Assembly: GCF_006539865.1 (NCBI RefSeq)
Contig: NZ_BJNV01000009.1
Location: 62,001-126,000 of the forward strand
Length of the DNA stretch: 64,000 bases
Reading direction: 5' to 3'
Origin: Zoogloea ramigera
GTDB taxonomy: Bacteria; Pseudomonadota; Gammaproteobacteria; Burkholderiales; Rhodocyclaceae
The notes below the pieces were generated by a model that was given only the letters and a program-made list of their open reading frames with translations, was not told where the DNA came from and made no database searches. Both the position numbers and the translations under genes were made by a program. Below, piece after piece: positions 62,001-64,000 of the stretch. Within the stretch, counting starts at the first letter, position 1, and each line of letters opens with the position of its first letter.

Positions 62001-64000
62001 TCCACCAGCTTTGCCGGTGGCCGCCTCGACGTGAGCTTCCTCACCACCTACGGCGACCCCAACCAGTCCGGCATCCCGGGCCTCCGCGCCCAGGACCAGC
62101 TGGGCATCCGTCACCAGGGCATGGCCACCGAGCAGATCGGCGTGCTCGGCAACACCGTGTATTTCGGCGGTACGGCGATCGGCACGATCACTGGCAACGG
62201 CGCGAATGGCGGCTCGCTGGTGGTCAGCTTCAACGCCAACGCGACGCCCAACGCGGTGGAGCACCTGATCGAGAACCTCACCTACCAGAACTTCCTGTCC
62301 AACCCCGAGCCGAGCCGCACCGTGTCCCTGCGGCTGGCGGACGGCAGCGGTGGCGTCACGGCGCCGCTGGCGATCACCCTCGACATCGTCGCCAACCCCG
62401 ACGGGGCGGTGATGTATGGCGCCGAGCAGGTCGTCAGCCGCGTCGCTGGCAGTGGCAACCAGGCCGGCGACCAGGCGAACCCGGTCATGGCGATGCTCGA
62501 CGGCGGTGGTTATGTGGTCGCCTACACCGACACCAGCGGCCTCGACGGCAACGGCTACGGCATCTTCGCGCGCCGCTACGACGCCAACGACAACCCCCTG
62601 GGCGATCCCTTCCAGGTCAACCTCACCGGCCTGCACACCCAGGACGAGCCGGCGGTGGTCCGCCTGTCCGGCGGCGGTTTCGCGGTGGTGTGGACGTCCA
62701 ACGATTATCTGGTGGACAACTCGGGCGACGGCGTCTTCATGCGCCGCTACCTGGCCGACGGCAGCCCGGCGCCGGAGGGCGAGGTGCTCGTCAATACGTC
62801 CATCAGCGGCAACCAGTACCAGCCGGCGGTGAGCCAGAGCCAGGACGGCGGCTTCATCGTCGCGTGGTATTCCGACGGCGAGCGCGACGGCTCTTACTAC
62901 GATGTGTTCTTCCAGCGTTTCGACGCCAGCGGCAACAAGCTGGGCATCGAGACCCGGGCCAGCACCCCGGTGCCGGTGAACCCCTACATCGCCGAGTACG
63001 AGCCGGCGATCGCGCTGCTCAACGACAGCAGCGGCGACTTCGTGATCACCTGGACCGACAACACCGCCGATGGCAGCGCCAGCGGCATCTTCGGCCAGCG
63101 CTTCAATGCCGACGGCAGCGCCGACGGCGCGTCGTTCCGGGTGAACACCTACACCGACAGCAGCCAGGGCCAGTCCGCCGTGGCGGCGCTGGGTGGGGGC
63201 GCCTTCGTCGTGGTGTGGGCGTCCTACGGCCAGGATGGGTCTTACCAGGGCATTTATGGCCAGCGCTTTGATGGCGCCGGCACTCCCGCGGGGGCCGAGT
63301 TCCGGGTTAACTATTCGGTCTCCGGCGACCAGATCCGGCCTGCGGTGACGGGGCTCACCAACGGCGGCTTCGTCGTGACCTGGGACGACTACAGCAACGT
63401 GTGGCTGCAGCAGTACGACGCCAGCGGCCGCGCCATCGACAGCCAGGTGCCGATCAACAACGTCAGCACCGAATACGGCGCCGACGTGGTCGCCACCGCC
63501 GATGGCGGCTTCCTGGTGGCCTACACCGGTTATCGCGACACCGCCCATGGCGGCAACAACAGCTACGAAGTGCTGCTCCAGCGCTACAGCAACACCTCGC
63601 CGAAAGTCAGCGACGTGTCGGTGAGCGGCACTGAAGACACCGCCATCGTGCTCCTCGACAGCGTGTTCGCCGCCGGCTTCAGCGATGCCGACGGCCAGAC
63701 CCTGGCCGCCATCCGCATCGTCACCCTGCCGGCCTCCGGGGCGCTCACGCTCGACGGCGTGGCGGTCGCGCCGGGGCAGGAGATCAGCGTCGCCGACCTG
63801 GCCGCCGGCCGGCTCGTCTATCGCGGCACGGCCGATTTTGCCGGCGCCGACGCCTTCCGCTGGACAGGCAGCGACGGCAACGTGTTCTCCACCCAGTCGG
63901 TGTTCACCAACATCACGGTGAACAACGTGAATGACGGCCCGCGCCTCGAGGCCGGCCCCAACCGCGTGGCCGACGAGGGCCATTACTTCTCCCAGAGCCT
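50088..64000 (+). CDS. giant repetitive secreted/surface protein with eight predicted seven-bladed propeller blocks (partial, runs off right edge)
   Basis: A single frame stays open from the ATG at 50088 (AAGGAA upstream) to the window end: at least 4637 residues, with no stop. It starts MAAVYGEERVNYYTNDHQYG without a signal peptide, as expected of a type I-secreted protein whose export signal would lie in the unseen C-terminus. Eight blocks each hold exactly seven ~55-residue repeats built on the pattern GGFVVxWxSxGQDGSG, xGIYAQRFDAAG, then GxEFxVNxxTxGxQxxPAV. Each block opens with the VNTYTxxxQxxPAI strand and closes with a short repeat (xGIYQQVFG), the signature of beta-propeller closure. 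Spacers of about 150 residues (51291-51760, 52981-53450, 54661-55130, 56341-57295 double, 58496-59020, 60226-60745, 61906-62410) have VSFxENxVNxxPQxxD starts and cadherin/Ig-like SDGDGG ends. The last 130 residues are a cadherin-like domain. Likely an adhesin or matrix protein; the exact role is unknown. Confidence 0.85.
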   Translation, partial: MAAVYGEERVNYYTNDHQYGAQVAVLAGGGYVVSWVSRGQDGSDDGIYAQRYNSVGMPVGAEFRVNSATANAQIQPTIVGLSDGGFVVAWSDQYADGSSWGVFAQRYDAHGVARGSQFLVNQTTLYDQGTPAIAAVDGGFVVTWASQYQDDGGSYGVYARRYANDGSPSGAEFAVNSTVSGNQNEPAIAAFDGGGFVVVWRSEGQDGSGGGVYAQRFDAAGAALGGEFRVNTTTDSNQSDAHVAVLADGSFVVVWADDGSHDGSGYGVYAQRFDAGGNQLGGEFLVNGSVISSQYQPAVTALASGGFVVSWYNDYYDASGTGSAADVYVREYAADGSPVGAEVKVNSPSGSYYQYEPAIAHLGSDNFVVVWRSDGQDGSNAGIYQQLFGSAAELVRGNAAPVLADFGGTVSFDENVVNATPQVLDPLVSFSARAGASFEGGVVTVFYVSGASPADQLSVRGTGDGVGEIGVAGSEVRYGGVVIGEVSGGTAGSALQIRLNAAAGADAIEALVQGIAYANTSFSPLASRQVGVRIEDGSGVSTGGGVVTVNVIREEDGTPAFGGEDPVNTYTQDHQLNPAIGKLADGGYVIAWSSNGQDGSSSGIYAQRFSDAGVAVGPEVRVNSATAGEQSYPQVAGLSDGGYVIVWQDNASADGSGWGVLGQRFGADGSPAGEAFVVNTTTIGYQFQGAIASYAGGFAVVWASDSYVPGGDSDDIYLTRYDNAGNVVGTPEMRVSVNPGSADAQSGNQYLPRIAARANGDLVIVWRDDNGNDGSGYGVFGRSFDAASGGFGEVFQVTTVTSGNQYEPDVAMFADGSFVVVWRDDNGLDGSGAGTFGRRFDAAGAPQGDAFLVNENATGSQFQPKVTALSTGGFVVAFYNDTGDYWGDTYIREFDAAGNPVDSDRRVHSDEVGAYRYQYEPAITDLGNGSFVVAWRADNNADGSGIYQQVFGDSAALGRQGNPELSGFTGAVSFMENAVNGGLQIIDAAVSLSDVDSADFSGGRLDLYYLNGGAAEDQLGVVAGGLISVAGNVVSYAGTPIGTLSGGANGENLRIDLSGAAATADAVQALVQHLGYGNTDFSPNASRTLGLRISDGDGGTSAPNVLTLYVGDELGGTQALGEQEQVNTYTSGEQVNPAIGKLADGGYVIAWISNGQDGSGWGVHAQRFSAAGVAVGPEMQVNTATYGEQSTPQVAGLSDGGYVIVWQDNGSADSSGWGVFGQRFGADGSLAGGQFVVNTTTLGSQLYQAVASYTGGFAVAWSADGNVSGGNGHDIYLTCFDNAGNIVGTPEMRVSVNPGTTDAQSGYQYMPRIAARADGDLVIVWRDDSASDGSGHGVYGRSFDAASGSFGDVFLVNTVTSGHQYEPDVAMFADGSFVVVWRDDNALDGSGTATFGRRFDAAGVALGDAFLVNENTSGSQYQPKVTALSTGGFVVAFYNDTGDYWGDTYIREFDAAGNPVDSDRRVNADSGAAYRSQYEPAITDLGNGNFVVAWRADNNADGSASGIYQQVFGDGAALARQGDPDLSDFTGAVSFMENAVNGGLQVIDAAVSLSDADSADFSGGRLDLYYLSGGTAADQLGVVAGGPISVAGNVVSYAGTPIGTLSGGANGTNLRIDFSGAAATADAVQALVQRLGYANPDSSPNASRTLGLRVSDGDGGASAPNVLTITVTPEADGTPPAYPQDQVNTHFAGEQTGPAIGKLADGGYVIAWTSAEQDGSSWGIYAQRFSAAGVAVGPEVRVNTATAGEQSYPQVAGLSDGGYVITWQDPNGNDLSGWGVFAQRYDAAGSAEGSAFVVSTTTLGYQLHSVVASHDQGFVVAWTADTNVPGGNGYDIYLTRFDNAGNVLGTPEQRVSVSPGSADAQPGSQDLPRIAAHADGSMMIVWRDSNGNDGSGWGIFGRSFDAVSGSFGNTVQINSYTYSTQIDPDVAALAGGGYVVVWRDDNGRDGSGYATFAQRLDASGAPVGGEFRVNDNVSGNQYMAKVSALPTGGFVVAFYNDTGEYWGDTYIREFDAAGNPVDGDRRVNDDSGATYRNQYEPAIADLGNGNFVVAWRADGNADGSASGVFQQVFGETVVRPGDTQPVLDDLAPAVTFGVADMAAPQVIDNDLQVSANASLAGGSLWVYFTSGAGASDALSVRSEGSGAGQIGVSGSQVSHGGVVIGSIAGGSAGAPLVISLNANATAAAVRALAENISYQYTDASVPAGTTRSVAYRLFDGAGMASASQEIAISLAASAPAASLALNEFTPVVNLTESQSRVEAVLDGAVSLVQGAGSLEGAELMVSFVGNGRPSDELGIVADGSGAGQVDVSGANEVSYEGTVIGRMSGGEQGSPMFVEFNAAASAEAVEAVIEHLSYQSTTEGPLASRALEIRLTDASGAATASTVTINITPEANGAVPLAGQERVNTYLPGDQTHPVVATLADGSYVVVWQSNGQDGSYWGVHGQHFTAAGVPIGAEFQVNSYTTNSQSEVAVTALAGGGFVVAWRSENQDSSSGGVFAQVFSEAAERLGAEFRVNTASNYDQTHAAVVGLADGSFVVAFADQVQDGSSYGSFAQRYDAGGNALGSYFQLNTYTAYEQYLPALAALRDDPATAGSNETGFVAVWRSQYQDGSGAGIFGQRFNAAGEKLGSEFQVNTNLVGNQYSPTVATLANGDFVVVWSDESDASVRGQRYTAGGAVVGGEFVINTPDFPSNHEQYPQIAALANGGFVVAWDAYYNVTVGDYYNVWAQQFDGAGNKVDGPLLLSDSAAYTQIYPAITGLTGGGFVAAWANTHLDQPGVGDYGVYQRLFGTAGAPERPLSPQLLDLESEVSFAENAVNAAPQLLDPGLRVVEGASPSFNGGVLTVAVLQGYGGGEGYDAEGPGQDVFTILHEGNGAGQVGVAGAVVSFGGVQVGTLEGGQNGLALQVHFNAAATAEIVEQVAERLAYRNVSSAPVTSRLVEVVVSDGHGGQSAARTITVNVAAETDGGVPLLAGDTRVNTYTTDSQIFPTVIHLSGPSAGQYVVIWQSNGQDSDGYGVFAQRYDSNGAAIGPEFQVSTTTPGNQGADSGVRAAALADGGFVVAWEAPDGWSRGIFAQRFDATGTPAGSEWRVNPAASYDQLQPTLTGLADGGFVIAYTEENADGNSYGTLFVRYDAAGVAQGAPVLINENPVWAGTAFTDGNQSFPQLAALAGGGFVATWHSNGQDGSAWGIYARLFDADGAPVGDSFQVHTTALGSQERPDVATLANGDFVIVWTSDNDPGSDAEGVFMQRFTAAGVPVGAETLVNNGSSASHYDAYARVTALDTGGFVVAWEAGDDWGRGFYIQQYDAAGSKVDGPQRVSQNGTSDQSYGDVEGLPGGRFVVAWSATNDDAAGAWGIYQNVYGAAGSALPNRAPELGNVVASVGFQENSLGTPQLIDTAIGLFDGDSPDFAGGRLTVSVISGYSSTNQDIGDYRADQDNFSILDETTGGSPVNVIGSQVRVGATVIGTLVSDGQAGRDLVIEFNASATQPLVERVIERLAYRNPSSDPVASRQVSISLSDGDGATSTPQVVQIVVAPEADGAQPLGQPELVNTYQTSEQLLPAAATLADGGYVIVWQSAGEDGWDNAIVGQRYAANGTPVGNEFKVNAYTPGAQTAPAVTGLADGGWVVTYTDQWRDDSGYSVWAQRFDAAGSPAGAEFRVNSSTSGSQYDSAVSALGDGFVVAWFSDGERSGEYYDIFFQRYDASGVAVGVETRANQAVVGNPYAYQFEPAITGLANGNIVVTWRSEGQDGSNSGVYARLFDGQSGNALGTEFQLNQYTTDYQYAPRIAAVGGGFVATWVSRGQDGSGDGIYARRYDAAGNALGDEFRVNEASSSEQRSSDIAATGDGGFVITWRNYGGDEVYAQKFDATGARVDGQIEISSAATYSDDAPVVAGLAGNAFAIAWQGYYDNNSNGIFQRVVGEPQAFAHSAAPQIVDLASSVSFQENALNAAPQLIDAGIGLLDVDSTSFAGGRLDVSFLTTYGDPNQSGIPGLRAQDQLGIRHQGMATEQIGVLGNTVYFGGTAIGTITGNGANGGSLVVSFNANATPNAVEHLIENLTYQNFLSNPEPSRTVSLRLADGSGGVTAPLAITLDIVANPDGAVMYGAEQVVSRVAGSGNQAGDQANPVMAMLDGGGYVVAYTDTSGLDGNGYGIFARRYDANDNPLGDPFQVNLTGLHTQDEPAVVRLSGGGFAVVWTSNDYLVDNSGDGVFMRRYLADGSPAPEGEVLVNTSISGNQYQPAVSQSQDGGFIVAWYSDGERDGSYYDVFFQRFDASGNKLGIETRASTPVPVNPYIAEYEPAIALLNDSSGDFVITWTDNTADGSASGIFGQRFNADGSADGASFRVNTYTDSSQGQSAVAALGGGAFVVVWASYGQDGSYQGIYGQRFDGAGTPAGAEFRVNYSVSGDQIRPAVTGLTNGGFVVTWDDYSNVWLQQYDASGRAIDSQVPINNVSTEYGADVVATADGGFLVAYTGYRDTAHGGNNSYEVLLQRYSNTSPKVSDVSVSGTEDTAIVLLDSVFAAGFSDADGQTLAAIRIVTLPASGALTLDGVAVAPGQEISVADLAAGRLVYRGTADFAGADAFRWTGSDGNVFSTQSVFTNITVNNVNDGPRLEAGPNRVADEGHYFSQS
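50100..51290 (+). repeat. propeller block 1 (seven repeats)
   Basis: Seven repeats, from VAVLAGGGYVVSWVSRGQDG to FVVVWRSDGQDGSNAGIYQQ. The opening NYYTNDHQYGAQ strand is the part missing from repeat 7. Confidence 0.75.
51775..52980 (+). repeat. propeller block 2 (seven repeats)
   Basis: Opens VNTYTQDHQLNPAIGKLADG and closes RADNNADGSGIYQQVFG. Block 3 is nearly the same in DNA sequence, displaced by 1677 bases. Confidence 0.75.
53455..54660 (+). repeat. propeller block 3 (seven repeats)
   Basis: A recent tandem duplicate of block 2 (for example CGGTGGGCCC at 51931 and 53608). It opens VNTYTSGEQVNPAIGKLADG and closes GSASGIYQQVFG. Confidence 0.75.
55135..56340 (+). repeat. propeller block 4 (seven repeats)
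   Basis: Third member of the duplicated set, 1683 bases after block 3 (CGGTGGGCCC at 55291). It opens VNTHFAGEQTGPAIGKLADG and closes GSASGVFQQVFG. It has diverged more than blocks 2 and 3, and is followed by a double spacer. Confidence 0.72.
57296..58495 (+). repeat. propeller block 5 (seven repeats)
   Basis: Opens ERVNTYLPGDQTHPVVATLA and closes VGDYGVYQRLFG. Repeat 4 carries a short insertion (RDDPATAGSNETG), the only notable length change. Confidence 0.72.
59021..60225 (+). repeat. propeller block 6 (seven repeats)
   Basis: Opens TRVNTYTTDSQIFPTVIHLS and closes GAWGIYQNVYG, with seven WxS/WEA-type repeats between. Confidence 0.72.
60746..61905 (+). repeat. propeller block 7 (seven repeats)
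   Basis: Opens LVNTYQTSEQLLPAAATLAD and closes NNSNGIFQRVVG; seven repeats in between, including two with GxxYYDIFFQRYD-type variants. Confidence 0.72.
62411..63605 (+). repeat. propeller block 8 (seven repeats)
   Basis: Opens EQVVSRVAGSGNQAGDQANP and has seven repeats. It closes NSYEVLLQRYSNTSP, after which the sequence changes to a cadherin-like domain instead of another ENxVN spacer. Confidence 0.7.
63606..64000 (+). other. cadherin-like domain at the window edge
   Basis: KVSDVSVSGTEDTAIVLLDS, then GFSDADGQTLAAIRIVTLPA, LTLDGVAVAPGQEISVADLA and RGTADFAGADAFRW, ending NITVNNVNDGPRLEAG. This is the VxEDTxxxxS...FAGxDxFxW...VNNVNDxP pattern of bacterial tandem cadherin-like repeats that bind calcium in large adhesins. 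It is cut by the window end. Confidence 0.75.

Noticed and set aside
49986-63983. A 4665-codon open frame on the minus strand
   Set aside because: It is the exact codon-on-codon complement of the sense gene that starts at 50088, has no recognisable domain, and its sense partner shows clear protein repeats.

Overview
The window looks like a chromosomal segment of a high-GC betaproteobacterium, most likely from the Rhodocyclales (Azoarcus/Thauera/Azospira/Zoogloea relatives). The evidence is the conserved order gyrA-serC-pheA-hisC-tyrA-aroA-cmk-rpsA-ihfB-lapA-lapB, the block tRNA-Val-thrS-infC-rpmI-rplT-pheS-pheT-ihfA-merR, a tmRNA whose tag reads ANDERFALAA, and a PEP-CTERM exopolysaccharide-type surface protein. 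The genus cannot be fixed from the sequence alone.

Layout. 1-2522: tail of a haloacid dehalogenase, a TauE/SafE permease and malate synthase A. 2523-5312: a PEP-CTERM protein behind a sigma-54-like site, a small unknown gene, a 21-bp minisatellite and dispersed palindromic repeats. 5313-12163: a leftward type I restriction-modification operon (hsdM-hsdS-hsdR) lying just beyond the 3' end of the tmRNA gene (12341-12704). 12765-17176: leftward gph, ubiG, ompA and mtaD, plus a second ompA paralogue interrupted by an in-frame TAA. 17391-28297: the rightward gyrA-to-ihfB supraoperon for DNA gyrase, serine and aromatic amino acid biosynthesis and ribosomal protein S1, in which aroA and cmk form one fused gene. 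28397-33143: lapA, lapB, ugd, cysM and a PolB-type exonuclease (envelope assembly, UDP-glucuronate, cysteine). 33157-40794: the tRNA-Val/thrS/IF3/L35/L20/PheRS/IHF-alpha/MerR block, with a leader-peptide/terminator arrangement in front of thrS and an AUA start for infC. 40894-49833: an orphan Anbu-type proteasome homologue, rsgA with an M48 protease, orn, two small unknowns, a second 21-bp-periodic array, a DUF294/CBS signalling protein next to an exonuclease-like protein that has lost its catalytic residues, an esterase and a MaoC-like protein.

50088-64000: a single rightward reading frame with no stop runs off the right edge. It encodes a giant repetitive surface or secreted protein. It contains eight blocks; each has exactly seven ~55-residue repeats, and each block starts with the strand that its last repeat lacks. 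This is the arrangement expected of eight consecutive seven-bladed beta-propellers with 'velcro' closure. The blocks are joined by ~150-residue cadherin/Ig-like spacers. Propellers 2, 3 and 4 are recent tandem duplicates (offsets 1677 and 1683 bp). A 14-kb open frame on the opposite strand is a codon-on-codon shadow of this gene.

The most interesting items are the propeller string, the two unrelated 21-bp-period arrays, the aroA-cmk fusion with unusual residues at the two classic glyphosate-tolerance positions, the nonsense-interrupted ompA, the catalytically dead exonuclease partner of the DUF294 protein, and the thrS leader.
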